64,000 bases of DNA from Martinezella hainanensis (GTDB lineage Bacteria; Pseudomonadota; Alphaproteobacteria; Rhizobiales; Rhizobiaceae), in NCBI RefSeq assembly GCF_900094555.1, contig NZ_FMAC01000001.1, forward strand, positions 62,001 through 126,000, written 5' to 3'. Below the pieces are notes generated by a model. The model was not told the DNA's origin. It saw nothing but the letters and a program-made list of their open reading frames with translations, and did not search any database. The position numbers and the translations under genes are program-made. Of this stretch, positions 1 through 9,202 are shown one piece after another. The first letter of the stretch is position 1. Every line of letters starts with the position of its first letter.

Positions 1-642
1 GTTGCCTCCGGCTTCAAGATCGTTCTGACGGACCGGGTAGCGCTCTGTTACACCCTGGCGAGCACGTTCCTGTTCGGCGCGTTGTTCGGCTTCATCAATT
101 CCGCCCAGCAGATCTACAACAATATCTACGGCCTCGGCGTCTATACGCCGCTGGCGTTCGGCGGCGTGGCCGCGTTCATGGCCCTGTCGTCCTTCGTCAA
201 CTCTCAGTTCGTCGGCCGGTTCGGCATGCGCCGGCTGTCGCACACGGCCCTGCTCGGCTTTGTCGCCATCACCTTCTGTTGGCTGCTGGTGCAGCTCTAC
301 GGGCCTGCGCCGATGCCGTTCCCGCTGTTCATGGTCTTTTTCGCACTGGCCATGTTCCAGTTCGGCTGGATCGGCTCCAACTTCAACTCTCTCGCGATGG
401 AGCCTCTCGGCCACGTCGCCGGCACAGCATCCTCCGTACTCGGCTTCATGAGCACGGTCGGCGGCGCATCGATCGGCGCCTGCATCGGTCAGTTCTACAA
501 CGGCACGGCAACACCGATGGTCATCGGCTATTTCACCGTTTCCCTTATTGGTGTCGTCTTCGTGCTGATCGCTGAGAAGGGAAGGCTGTTCCGCCCACAT
601 AACGCACCGCCGCCGGCCGATCAGTCCCTCGCTTTACATTGA
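1..642 (+). CDS. Multidrug efflux MFS transporter, Bcr/CflA type (5' end outside window)
   Basis: The reading frame is open from the first base, so the gene begins upstream and only its C-terminal part (about 213 residues) is seen. It has five or six hydrophobic segments and the MFS-type loop GRFGMRRLSH. The part seen resembles the C-terminal half of the next gene, sharing motifs such as EPLGHVAGTAS against EPMGHLAGTAA and a closing AEKGRLF against AERGKLF. The two are therefore tandem paralogues. Bcr/CflA proteins are 12-TM proton-driven inner-membrane exporters of drugs; the substrate here cannot be told. The gap to the next gene is only 13 bases, which suggests one transcript. Confidence 0.85.
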   Translation, partial: VASGFKIVLTDRVALCYTLASTFLFGALFGFINSAQQIYNNIYGLGVYTPLAFGGVAAFMALSSFVNSQFVGRFGMRRLSHTALLGFVAITFCWLLVQLYGPAPMPFPLFMVFFALAMFQFGWIGSNFNSLAMEPLGHVAGTASSVLGFMSTVGGASIGACIGQFYNGTATPMVIGYFTVSLIGVVFVLIAEKGRLFRPHNAPPPADQSLALH

Positions 643-655
643 CAGGCATATTCGA

Positions 656-1951
656 ATGACAACCCCGCCTCAGTCCCAGCAGCCGGCCCAGCAGCCGGCG
701 CAGTCCGGCTCCAGCCGCATCGGCCTTGGCATCGTGGAATTCATCCTCACGATCGCCCTGATGACGGCCAGCATCTCCATGGGCATCGACAGCATGCTGC
801 CGGCACTGCCGAATATCGGCCAGTCGCTGAATGTCGCCAATCCGAATGACACCCAGCTCGTCATCGGCGTCTATTTCCTCGGCTTCGGCATCTGCCAGCT
901 TTTCTTCGGCAGCCTGTCGGATACCTATGGCCGACGGTACATCCTTCTCGGTGGCCTGGCCTTCTATACGGTGACGCTCTTTGCCGCAGCGTGGAGCGGC
1001 AGCCTGTTTGCCCTGCTGGCGATGCGTTTTGCGCAGGGCGTCGGTGCTGCAGCCGTGCGTATCACCACGCTTGCTATCGTGCGCGATTGCTTCGGCGGCC
1101 GCGAAATGGCTCGCGTCATGTCCTATGTGATGATCGTCTTCATGATCATGCCGATGGTTGCGCCCTTCGTCGGCCAGATGATCGTCGCCTATTCGAACTG
1201 GCAGTGGATTTTCATCCTGCTCGGCATCGTCAGCGCCGGCCTTTTCCTGGTCGCCTTCTTCCGCATGAAAGAGACGCTGCCGGTTGAAGAGCGCCTGCCT
1301 CTCTCGGTCGCATCGGTTCTTTCCGGCTTCAAGACGGTGCTGACCAACCGCATCACCTGCGGTTACATGATCGGCCTGACGCTCTATACCGGCGTCATCT
1401 GCGCCTACATCGTCTCCGTGCAGCAGGTTTTCGGCGAGGTCTACGGTCTTGGGGACACGTTCCCGATCGCCTTTGCAGCAACGGCAGCCGGCACGGCCGT
1501 CGCACAGTTCGCCAATGGCTATTTCGTCCGCAGCTTTGGCATGCGCCGGATTTCCCACGCCGCCATGATCGTTTTCACCGTTTTGGGCGCCATCGGCTAC
1601 ATCGTCGGCATGTTCGGTCAGCCGAGCTTCACCTTCATTTACGTGCTGATCTCGGTGATGCTGATGATGTTCGCAGTGATCACCACCAACTGCATGGCGA
1701 TCAGCTTGGAGCCTATGGGACACCTGGCGGGCACGGCAGCCGCCATCACCAGCTCGGTCTCCACCACGGTCGGCGTCCTGCTCGGCGGCATCGTCGGCCA
1801 GATGTTCGATGGCACGGCGCAGCCGCTGCTGGCCGGTTTCACGGTGTTCGGTCTGCTGTCGATCCTGGCGACGCTCTGGGCGGAGCGCGGCAAGCTCTTC
1901 ACCCATCCCGGCGATACGCCGGCGCTGGAGCCTGGTATGGGTCACGTCTGA
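656..1951 (+). CDS. Multidrug efflux MFS transporter, Bcr/CflA family
   Basis: This 431-residue protein starts with a Gln/Pro-rich cytoplasmic stretch and then shows about 12 membrane segments. The loop between TM2 and TM3 carries the MFS signature GSLSDTYGRRY, and the D-R-FGGRE motif follows TM4, as is usual for the DHA1 drug:H+ antiporter group. Length matches the Bcr/CflA family (about 390-430). It lies 13 bases after a paralogue, so the pair probably arose by duplication and is co-transcribed. Family membership is firm; the substrate is not known. The next gene is convergent and its stop lies 15 bases away. Confidence 0.88.
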   Translation: MTTPPQSQQPAQQPAQSGSSRIGLGIVEFILTIALMTASISMGIDSMLPALPNIGQSLNVANPNDTQLVIGVYFLGFGICQLFFGSLSDTYGRRYILLGGLAFYTVTLFAAAWSGSLFALLAMRFAQGVGAAAVRITTLAIVRDCFGGREMARVMSYVMIVFMIMPMVAPFVGQMIVAYSNWQWIFILLGIVSAGLFLVAFFRMKETLPVEERLPLSVASVLSGFKTVLTNRITCGYMIGLTLYTGVICAYIVSVQQVFGEVYGLGDTFPIAFAATAAGTAVAQFANGYFVRSFGMRRISHAAMIVFTVLGAIGYIVGMFGQPSFTFIYVLISVMLMMFAVITTNCMAISLEPMGHLAGTAAAITSSVSTTVGVLLGGIVGQMFDGTAQPLLAGFTVFGLLSILATLWAERGKLFTHPGDTPALEPGMGHV

Positions 1952-1965
1952 GCGACGTGACCTCC

Positions 1966-2895
1966 TTAAACACCGCTGCGCGGGCGACTGACCCAGCGCA
2001 GCGCAGCGGCAATTGCAAGGCCGAACAAGGGCCACATCGCCCAAGGCGTGCCGTGCCAGGTGAAAAGATTGATCATAACGATGCCGATGCCCGTGATGAC
2101 AAGGCTGGCGATCGCCATATCGATCTGCCTGTTACTGCGAACATAGCGGAACGCCGCAACCCATAGAATGGCGAGTATGGGCCATTTCGCCCAGAACTCC
2201 CCGTGCCAGGTCAGTCCGTTGAGTATGGCAAGCCCGATACAGACGATAAGTGGCGCAGCGTAGCTCCGGCGCCAGTCCTGCAGCGCAGGCTCCTGCACCA
2301 CAGGCTCGGGCGCCCGTGCGGAAGCCGGCTTCGGAGCCGAGTGATAATCGGATGTGGTATCGACAACCTGTACGCCACCGATCCGCACCGCATAGCTCGG
2401 CACGCCACCCTCGATATTCTTGACCTCGAGCTGGCCAAGGAAATCGAAGCCGACCGCCACCTTGTTGCGAACCTGGTCGTAGACGGTGTTGGAGATGACG
2501 ATGCCGCCAGGCACGGCGCGCGATTGCAGCCGAGCAGCAATATTGACGCCGTCGCCATAGAGATCATCGCCATCCGCGATCACATCGCCGAGATTGAGGC
2601 CGATACGGAAGAGCATCTGCTTGTCGGGATCGGTTACGGCATTGTAGCCGGCAAGCTCATTCTGCGTGTCGATTGCAGCCCGCACGGCCTCGACGACGCT
2701 TGGAAACTCGGCGAAGACGCCATCGCCCCAGGTATTGATCACCCGGCCGCCATGCGCTTCGATCAGCCGCTTCATCGCGTCGCGATAACGGCGAAGGGTC
2801 GAAAGCGTCCCTTCCTCGTCCTTCCCCATGAGGCGCGTGTAGTCCTGCACATCGGCGCAGAAGATGGTGGTCAGCTTGCGGCTCGTCTCGGACAT
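1966..2895 (-). CDS. Class III adenylate/guanylate cyclase with C-terminal paired membrane repeats
   Basis: The first 180 residues are a class III nucleotidyl cyclase catalytic domain. The metal-binding aspartates are seen at about D15 (IFCADVQDYTRLM) and D58 (INTWGDGVFAEF). The product, cAMP or cGMP, would come from ATP or GTP. The last 100 residues hold two similar units, each a hydrophobic stretch with TWHG..WAKWP or TWHG..WAMWP followed by another helix, resembling a duplicated 2TM domain, so the enzyme is membrane anchored at its C-terminus. I chose the ATG at 2895 because GAGG lies 9 bases upstream; an ATG at 2904 is too close to it. The gene is probably transcribed alone. Confidence 0.85.
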   Translation of the reverse strand: MSETSRKLTTIFCADVQDYTRLMGKDEEGTLSTLRRYRDAMKRLIEAHGGRVINTWGDGVFAEFPSVVEAVRAAIDTQNELAGYNAVTDPDKQMLFRIGLNLGDVIADGDDLYGDGVNIAARLQSRAVPGGIVISNTVYDQVRNKVAVGFDFLGQLEVKNIEGGVPSYAVRIGGVQVVDTTSDYHSAPKPASARAPEPVVQEPALQDWRRSYAAPLIVCIGLAILNGLTWHGEFWAKWPILAILWVAAFRYVRSNRQIDMAIASLVITGIGIVMINLFTWHGTPWAMWPLFGLAIAAALRWVSRPRSGV

Positions 2896-3012
2896 TTGTC
2901 TCATCCTCGCGGCAAGCGCCGACCAAGGCTCTTGCCTGTTGCAGCAAAGATAGCCCTCCAGCCGTTACTTTCCAAGGGGCCACGCCGGCAATCGTAGCGC
3001 GCGCGGCTCACC

Positions 3013-3837
3013 TCAGAGGGTAAAAACCTCGCGCCGCAGCAATTCCCAGGTGTCCTTGTCCACGGCGATCAGCAGCCCGCCATCGAGATGATGCGGCAGA
3101 TAGGCGGAACCGTCAAAGCGGCGGACATAAGCGCCGGCTTCGGCTGATATCAGCGATCCCGCCAGATGATCCCAGGGCATCAGCTTGTTGTACATGAGAT
3201 AGTGCACATAGCCGCCCGCGAGCGTGCGGTATTCATGCGCCGCGCAGCGATAGCAGGTCGTGTAGCGCACCTTGGCGAGATTACCCATGATCTCGGCGCG
3301 CTTTCCCTTGGGCAGGAAGCCGGTGGCCGCCATGCCGACCAGCTCTTCCAGCGCAACCGGCTGCCCTACCTTGAGACGCAACGTCTCGCCATCGGGCCGG
3401 CGCAGCCATGCACCGCTACCGCGCTCCGCCAGCACCCAGTCGTCGCCCATCGGATCGAAGATGATACCGGCGATGGTCTCTCCCTTCGAGACGACCGAGG
3501 CCATGACGCCGAACGCCGGAATGCCGGCGGCGAAATTGAATGTCCCGTCGACGGGGTCGACGATGATGGCAAGATCGGCGTCGGCAAGCTTCGTCAATAG
3601 CGACGGGTCAGCGGCAACCGATTCCTCGCCGATGAACAACGCTTCCGGCCAGAGCCGCGCAACCTCGGCCTTTATCATATGCTCGGCACGCTCATCGGCT
3701 TCCGTCACAAGGTCGGTCGCCTCGCTCTTGGCGCGGACATCGTCGCTGCCGAGCCTGCGGAAACGTGGCAGGATCTCCGTCTGTGCCGCGCGGCGCAGCA
3801 CATGGGCAAGCGTGGTAACGTCAACGAGCGATGTCAT
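3013..3837 (-). CDS. Inositol monophosphatase family protein (copy 2 of a tandem pair)
   Basis: This 274-residue protein belongs to the Mg-dependent, Li-sensitive phosphatase superfamily. Metal-binding motifs are intact: GEES near residue 70, DPVDGTFNFAAG near residue 97 and PWDHLAG near residue 222. Such enzymes dephosphorylate inositol phosphate, histidinol phosphate or related sugar phosphates; the sequence does not settle which. It lies 16 bases downstream of a paralogue with the same motif order, so the pair is one operon formed by duplication. A cytosolic enzyme is expected, as no signal peptide is seen. Confidence 0.87.
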   Translation of the reverse strand: MTSLVDVTTLAHVLRRAAQTEILPRFRRLGSDDVRAKSEATDLVTEADERAEHMIKAEVARLWPEALFIGEESVAADPSLLTKLADADLAIIVDPVDGTFNFAAGIPAFGVMASVVSKGETIAGIIFDPMGDDWVLAERGSGAWLRRPDGETLRLKVGQPVALEELVGMAATGFLPKGKRAEIMGNLAKVRYTTCYRCAAHEYRTLAGGYVHYLMYNKLMPWDHLAGSLISAEAGAYVRRFDGSAYLPHHLDGGLLIAVDKDTWELLRREVFTL

Positions 3838-3853
3838 GCTTTTTCCTTTCGCG

Positions 3854-4681
3854 TCAGGCGCCGATGATCTCGCGACGGATCATCCGCCAGCTTTCCTCAT
3901 CCGGCGCAGAAATGATGCCGCCCGTCGTCTCGCCGGGTTTGTAGGGCGTACCGTCGAATTTGGCGGTATAGCCGCCTGCTTCCTGATGCGCCAGCACGCC
4001 GGCAAGATGATCCCAGGGCATCAGCTTGGAATGAGCGATGAAGTGCCACTTGCCTGAAGCCACCATCCAATATTCGTAAGCCGAGCAATTCACGGAGAAA
4101 ACCATGCGGGTCCTGGACAGGTTGCCGCAGATGCGCGACCGATCCGGCTCGTCCATGTGACCCCAGGATATCGCACCCGTCATCGCGCTTAACGGCGCAG
4201 GTGCGGCAACGGCGAGCCGCCTCGCCTGCCCGGTTTGCCGGCGCAGGAAGGTGCCTCCGCCCTTTACGGCCGTCAAAGTGTCGCCGAGCACGGGATCATG
4301 GATGATGCTTGCGATCGTCTCGCCATTGGCGATGACGGCCACTATCGTCCCGAAGACCGGCAATCCCGCCGCGAAATTGAAAGTGCCATCCACCGGGTCG
4401 ATGGTGAAAGCCAGTTCCGCACGCGTCAGCGCCGGCACGACGGACTTGTCGGTCTCATAGGCTTCTTCACCGACGATCAAGGCGTTTGGAAAACGTGCCT
4501 TCAGCGCCGTGGTGATGTGCCGTTCGGCCAGAAGATCAGCCTCGGTCACGAGGTCGATAGCCGACGTCTTTTCCGATATGTCGCCGGCGGCCAGATTGCG
4601 GAAGCGCGGCATGATTTCCTTTGACGCCGCTTCGGCAACGATCGTCATCACATAGTCGAAATCCGTATCGGAGAAGGTCAT
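3854..4681 (-). CDS. Inositol monophosphatase family protein (copy 1 of a tandem pair)
   Basis: This 275-residue protein is the first gene of a two-gene operon of paralogous phosphatases. Motifs seen in order are ITEAD-like VTEADLLAE, GEEAYE, DPVDGTFNFAAGLPVFG and PWDHLAG. The first metal motif reads GEEA where the neighbour has GEES, so the key glutamates are kept. Both copies have the FNFAAG wording after the DPVDGT metal site. The substrate may be inositol phosphate or another phosphomonoester. The two copies have diverged a good deal, which suggests different substrates rather than recent duplication. Confidence 0.86.
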   Translation of the reverse strand: MTFSDTDFDYVMTIVAEAASKEIMPRFRNLAAGDISEKTSAIDLVTEADLLAERHITTALKARFPNALIVGEEAYETDKSVVPALTRAELAFTIDPVDGTFNFAAGLPVFGTIVAVIANGETIASIIHDPVLGDTLTAVKGGGTFLRRQTGQARRLAVAAPAPLSAMTGAISWGHMDEPDRSRICGNLSRTRMVFSVNCSAYEYWMVASGKWHFIAHSKLMPWDHLAGVLAHQEAGGYTAKFDGTPYKPGETTGGIISAPDEESWRMIRREIIGA

Positions 4682-4754
4682 CGGAAGCCTCTGTTTTGAA
4701 AGGGCTTCCTCTTATGCCCGATTCGATGACATCGGTGTGGCAAAAGCGCTGAAT

Positions 4755-5642
4755 TTAAGCGGGATCGCCGGAAGATCCCTGTGTCATCAAGCCAGCGAAA
4801 TCGAACAGCTTGGGGTCGAGCAGGTGCGACGGGTTCACATGCGCCAGCGCGCGCAGCATCGTATCCTTGCGCCCCGGCATGCGCCGTTCGATATCGGCAA
4901 GCATGTCCTTCATCGCATTGCGCTGTAGCCCATCCTGCGAGCCACAGAGATCGCAGGGAATGATCGGAAACTGCATAGCCGTCGCAAACTTCGCAAGATC
5001 ATCTTCCGCCGCATAGGCGAGCGGGCGCAGCAGCATCAGGTCGCCTTCGTCATTGAGCAGCTTCGCCGGCATGGAGGCCAGGCGGCCGCCGTGGAAGAAG
5101 TTCATGAAGAAGGTTTCGAGAATATCCTCGCGATGATGCCCTAGCACCAGCGCGTCGCAACCCTCCTCGCGGGCGATGCGATAGAGATTGCCGCGGCGCA
5201 GGCGCGAACAGAGCGAACAGTAGGTTGCGCCTTCCGGCACCTTCTCCTTCACGATCGAATAGGTGTCGCGATATTCGATGCGATGAGTGACGCCGATCTT
5301 CGTCAGATAGCCCGGCAGAACATGCTTTGGAAAATTCGGCTGGCCCTGATCGAGATTGCAGGCGACCAGCTCCACCGGCAGCAAACCGCGCCATTTGAGA
5401 TCGAGGAGCAGCGCCAGCAGACCGTACGAATCCTTGCCGCCGGAAAGGCCGACGAGCCAGCGCTTCTGGCCCTTCAGCATCTGGAAATCATCCATAGCCT
5501 GACGCACCTGCCGCAGCAGGCGCTTGCGCAGCTTGTTGAAGGAGACGGATCGCGGCGCGTCGGAAAACATCGGATGCGCGGCAGAGCCGCCATCTTCAGC
5601 CTCTATATCGATTTCGTCATTCACCGTGGTCGCGATATTCAT
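4755..5642 (-). CDS. ttcA: tRNA 2-thiocytidine(32) synthetase TtcA
   Basis: TtcA thiolates cytidine 32 of certain tRNAs using ATP and a sulfur donor. The PP-loop [12 protein letters not shown] lies near residue 67. The two cysteine pairs that hold the iron-sulfur cluster are present: YCSLCSR near residue 142 and CDLCGS near residue 233. The length of 295 fits the family (about 280-310). The first 30 residues are acidic and variable. The gene is followed on the same strand, after 73 bases, by the first phosphatase gene, so it may be transcribed with that pair, though the gap allows a separate promoter. Confidence 0.93.
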   Translation of the reverse strand: MNIATTVNDEIDIEAEDGGSAAHPMFSDAPRSVSFNKLRKRLLRQVRQAMDDFQMLKGQKRWLVGLSGGKDSYGLLALLLDLKWRGLLPVELVACNLDQGQPNFPKHVLPGYLTKIGVTHRIEYRDTYSIVKEKVPEGATYCSLCSRLRRGNLYRIAREEGCDALVLGHHREDILETFFMNFFHGGRLASMPAKLLNDEGDLMLLRPLAYAAEDDLAKFATAMQFPIIPCDLCGSQDGLQRNAMKDMLADIERRMPGRKDTMLRALAHVNPSHLLDPKLFDFAGLMTQGSSGDPA

Positions 5643-5703
5643 TCCGTCATTCCTTGCATCTCGCCACGCTGATAGCAGAAAGCGGCGCGAGAAGACATGG
5701 GTC

Positions 5704-6633
5704 TCAATCGCCGAACACCGACCAGCCGGTGCGGGCCGCCAGCATTTCCAGCGCTACCGCGCCAAGCTGGGAATTGCCGACCTTGTTCAAGCCCGGCGAC
5801 CAGGCCGCAATCGAGCCGATGCCTGGCGCCACGGCGAGAATGCCGCCGCCGACACCGCTCTTGCCCGGCAGACCGACGTGATAGGCAAAATCGCCAGACC
5901 CATCATAATGGCCGCAGGTCAGCATCAGCGCATTGATACGCCGCGCGCGCTTCGGCGAGACCACGGAATGGCCCGTGATCGGATTGCTGCCGCGTGCAGC
6001 GAGATAGAGCCCCGCCTTGGCAAGCTGCTGGCAGCTCATCGCAAGCGCGCATTGATGGAAATAGACGCCGAGCACATGCTCGACCGGATGGTGGATGTTG
6101 CCATAGGCGCGCATGAAATTGGCGAGCGCGAAATTGCGATAGCCCGTCTGCGTCTCCGAACGCGCGACCTTGTCATCAATGCTGATCGTCTCATCGTCGG
6201 CCACATAGCGCACGAAGCGCAAAAGCTCGCCGATCGCCTCGCGCGGCTCGTGTCCCGCCAGCACGACGTCGCTGATCGCGATCGCGCCTGCATTGATGAA
6301 GGGATTGCGAGGAATACCCTCTTCGCGCTCCAGCTGGACGATGGAATTGAAGGCCGTACCGGACGGTTCGCGTCCCACCCGATTCCAAAGGCTTTCCCCG
6401 ATCTTGCCGAGCGCGAGCGTCAGCATGAAGACCTTGGAGATACTCTGGATGGAAAAGGGAACCGCGGCGTCGCCGACGCTGTAGACATCGCCGCCGACCG
6501 TGGCGATCGCCATGCCGAACTGTTGCGGATCGACTTTTGCCAGTTCGGGAATGTAATCGGCAACCTTGCCTTCACCGATACGTGGCGAAAGCTCCGCATG
6601 AATGCCATCGAGAATGGCCTGCAAATCCGTCAT
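5704..6633 (-). CDS. glsA: Glutaminase A
   Basis: This enzyme hydrolyses glutamine to glutamate and ammonia. It belongs to the serine-dependent beta-lactamase-like glutaminase family; the catalytic Ser-x-x-Lys motif is seen in IQSISKVF, followed by the family signatures [12 protein letters not shown] and [10 protein letters not shown]. The ATG at 6633 gives 309 residues, the usual glutaminase length, and has GGAG eight bases upstream; a longer frame adds 16 residues unlike the family. It lies downstream of rpsD beyond a terminator, so it should have its own promoter. Rhizobia have several glutaminases and this would be the thermostable A class. Confidence 0.93.
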   Translation of the reverse strand: MTDLQAILDGIHAELSPRIGEGKVADYIPELAKVDPQQFGMAIATVGGDVYSVGDAAVPFSIQSISKVFMLTLALGKIGESLWNRVGREPSGTAFNSIVQLEREEGIPRNPFINAGAIAISDVVLAGHEPREAIGELLRFVRYVADDETISIDDKVARSETQTGYRNFALANFMRAYGNIHHPVEHVLGVYFHQCALAMSCQQLAKAGLYLAARGSNPITGHSVVSPKRARRINALMLTCGHYDGSGDFAYHVGLPGKSGVGGGILAVAPGIGSIAAWSPGLNKVGNSQLGAVALEMLAARTGWSVFGD

Positions 6634-6650
6634 GAGGCGCTCCAAAGACA

Positions 6651-6678
6651 AAAAAGCCGCTCGAACCGAGCGGCTTTT
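6651..6678 (-). terminator. Rho-independent terminator after rpsD
   Basis: An 8-bp perfect stem (GCCGCTCG with CGAGCGGC, loop AAC) is flanked by A5 on the left and T4 on the right. On the minus strand the stem is followed by T5, 27 bases after the rpsD stop, so it should end the rpsD transcript. It lies between the rpsD stop and the glsA start. Confidence 0.85.
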
Positions 6679-6704
6679 CATTCATCAAGAAAGTTATCCG
6701 CTTA

Positions 6705-7322
6705 TTAACGCGAATAGAATTCGACGACCAGATGCGGTTCCATGACGACGGCGTACGGCACGTCGGCGAGAGCCGGGATGCGAGCGAAGGTCGCAACCAT
6801 CTTGTTGTGGTCGGCTTCGATGTAGTCCGGAACGTCGCGCTCAGCGAGCGAAACGGCTTCCAAAACCGTTACGAGCTGCTTGGACTTTTCGCGAACTTCG
6901 ATAACGTCGCCAGCCTTGCAGCGGTACGAACCGACGTTGACGCGAACGCCGTTGACCGTGACGTGGCCATGGTTGACGAACTGACGGGCAGCGAAGACGG
7001 TCGGAACGAACTTGGCGCGGTAGACGATCGCGTCGAGGCGCGATTCGAGCAAGCCGATCAGGTTTTCCGAGGTGTCGCCCTTGCGACGGTCAGCTTCAGC
7101 GAAGATGGCGCGGAACTGCTTCTCGCGCAGGTCGCCGTAGTAGCCCTTCAGCTTCTGCTTGGCGCGCAGCTGCACGCCGAAGTCGGAGAGCTTGCCCTTG
7201 CGGCGCTGGCCGTGCTGGCCCGGGCCGTATTCGCGACGGTTAACCGGGGACTTCGGACGGCCCCAGATGTTTTCGCCCATACGGCGGTCAATTTTGTACT
7301 TGGACGATTCGCGCTTGCTCAT
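6705..7322 (-). CDS. rpsD: 30S ribosomal protein S4
   Basis: S4 is a primary 16S rRNA binding protein that starts assembly of the small subunit body. The 205-residue product starts [22 protein letters not shown], as in other alphaproteobacteria, and carries the [17 protein letters not shown] block and an S4 RNA-binding domain ([27 protein letters not shown]). An upstream in-frame start exists but would add 18 residues not seen in S4. The gene stands alone here rather than in the alpha ribosomal operon, as is usual in rhizobia, and has its own terminator. Confidence 0.97.
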   Translation of the reverse strand: MSKRESSKYKIDRRMGENIWGRPKSPVNRREYGPGQHGQRRKGKLSDFGVQLRAKQKLKGYYGDLREKQFRAIFAEADRRKGDTSENLIGLLESRLDAIVYRAKFVPTVFAARQFVNHGHVTVNGVRVNVGSYRCKAGDVIEVREKSKQLVTVLEAVSLAERDVPDYIEADHNKMVATFARIPALADVPYAVVMEPHLVVEFYSR

Positions 7323-7554
7323 CGCATTTCCTTTCAAACGTTGCCGCGGCCCGTTGCCGAACCGCGAAGGAAACACGCCCTCCTCTGAACTCCGTTTTCG
7401 AGCTCTGACAGGCTTCTCACATTAGCGAACGGAGAAAGCCACGGGACATGTCAAATGAAACACCGGACATTTCTGCCCGGCGTTGGCGCGGTCTGTAAGG
7501 GGTTGTCATGGAATTGTCAACAGCGCCAAGCGCTCTTGCATAAGAATACGACGG

Positions 7555-9072
7555 CTATTCCGCCGCCGCCTGCTCGCCGGCATCGAGATCGGGCGCATTG
7601 GCATCGCCAGGTGCGGTCTGAGACCCCATATCCGGGAAGGCAACGATACGCTTGCCCGAGAAATCCGTGTGGACGACGACGCTGCCCTGCTCCTCGAAAT
7701 AGCTCAGCAGACGCCGCGCGCGACGGGCGGAATGCGTGCCGTAGGCGCGGGCGATACGGGCATCGGAAGGGCACGGCTCGCCGCTGATCGCCGCCTTGGC
7801 AAGCATCAGGAAGACGCCCTGCAGATCGTCGGTAACGCTGGTGGAAAGCGAGAGCGCTGTTGCCCATTGCTCCGTTGCCATCACCTCCTCGTCAGCACCA
7901 GAGCGGGCGATCGCCACGCGTCGGCGGAACTCCGAAAGGCTCATCGGCGCCCCGGGAACGCGGCGCATGCGCAAACGTACGAGAAACTCCTGATAAAGCA
8001 CCGAATCCGTGCGGAAGCCCGAGGCCGGATCATCGAGGATTTCGGAAAGCACCGCGCTCACCCTCACCTCGCGATCCTCGCTCGATAGTTCCGGCTGGCT
8101 GACCTTTGGTTCTGTCGGCGCCGGGCTCGCGGCTGGCACGGAACGGGAAAGTTCTGCCAGAATATCGGTCGTCGGGCGCGGTGCCGGCGTGGTACGGCGG
8201 ACAGCGGCGCGCGTAAACTCTTCCGGATCCGGCGTGAAAATCAGATCCTCGACATCCTGCGGCGCATCCGGCAGCGGCATCAGCTTCGGGCTGGAAGAGC
8301 GCGCAGAGGTTTCGACCGTGCCGATGGTGATCGGCAACGGCCGGCGCGAGAGTGCCGGCCCGAGCGCTACGAAATTACCGCGCTTCAGGTCGCGGAACAT
8401 TTCCGCCTGCCTGCGGTCCATGCCGAGCAGATCGGCGGCGCGGGCCATGTCGATATCGAGGAAGGTGCGGCCCATCAGGAAGTTGGAGGCTTCCGCCGCA
8501 ACATTCTTGGCGAGCTTCGCCAGGCGCTGCGTGGCGATGACGCCGGCAAGACCACGCTTTCGGCCACGGCACATCAGATTGGTCATGGCGCCAAGCGACA
8601 TCTTGCGCGCATCTTCCGAGACGTCGCCCGCGACCGAGGGCGCGAACATCTGCGCCTCGTCGACCACGACCAGCACCGGATACCAGAATTCGCGATCGGC
8701 ATCGAACATACCATTGAGGAAGGCGGCGGCGGCGCGCATCTGCTGCTCGATATCGAGCCCCTCTAGCGTCAGCACGCAGGAAACGCGATGCTGGCGGATA
8801 CGGTTGGCAATGCCGGCGAGTTCCGCCTCCGTGCGCTCGCCATCGACAACCACATGCCCGAACTTGTCGGCCAGCGTGACGAAATCGCCTTCGGGATCGA
8901 TGATAACCTGCTGCACCCACTGCGCGGACTGCTCCAGCAGCCGCCGCAGCAGATGAGACTTACCGGAGCCGGAATTGCCCTGGACCAGGAGACGCGTCGC
9001 CAGCAGCTCCTCGATATCGAGCTGGGCGCTGGTCCCGCCGGACGCCGTTCCCATGTCGATGCCGACCTGCAA
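7555..9072 (-). CDS. HerA/DUF87-type ATPase
   Basis: This is a RecA-fold ATPase of the FtsK-HerA group. The Walker A motif NSGSGKSHLL lies near residue 32 and the Walker B motif VLVVVDEAQMF near residue 137; an arginine-rich GRKRGLAGVIATQR segment follows, typical of the hexameric HerA/DUF87 family. The last 200 residues are Pro/Ser-rich and then helical. I chose the TTG at 9072 (product begins MQVGIDMGTASGG) because GGGGAAG lies five bases upstream; a longer ATG frame starts at 9147. HerA homologues act with a nuclease in DNA end processing, but no nurA gene is adjacent, so the role here is unknown. Confidence 0.8.
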   Translation of the reverse strand: MQVGIDMGTASGGTSAQLDIEELLATRLLVQGNSGSGKSHLLRRLLEQSAQWVQQVIIDPEGDFVTLADKFGHVVVDGERTEAELAGIANRIRQHRVSCVLTLEGLDIEQQMRAAAAFLNGMFDADREFWYPVLVVVDEAQMFAPSVAGDVSEDARKMSLGAMTNLMCRGRKRGLAGVIATQRLAKLAKNVAAEASNFLMGRTFLDIDMARAADLLGMDRRQAEMFRDLKRGNFVALGPALSRRPLPITIGTVETSARSSSPKLMPLPDAPQDVEDLIFTPDPEEFTRAAVRRTTPAPRPTTDILAELSRSVPAASPAPTEPKVSQPELSSEDREVRVSAVLSEILDDPASGFRTDSVLYQEFLVRLRMRRVPGAPMSLSEFRRRVAIARSGADEEVMATEQWATALSLSTSVTDDLQGVFLMLAKAAISGEPCPSDARIARAYGTHSARRARRLLSYFEEQGSVVVHTDFSGKRIVAFPDMGSQTAPGDANAPDLDAGEQAAAE

Positions 9073-9202
9073 TGCACTTCCCCTATGAGCAAGAATCAAA
9101 TGTGGATGCGCCCCATCTTTCTGAAAGGACGCGTCTCCGTCTAGCAAAGATTTCCAAGCTTCGCGCCCGTGGATTGAAAAAACCCACAGGCGATTGCAGA
9201 TG

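Noticed and set aside
545..2044. A 499-codon minus-strand frame opposite the MFS genes
   Set aside because: It is the shadow of two clear transporter genes and shows only low-complexity Arg/Asp/His-rich sequence.
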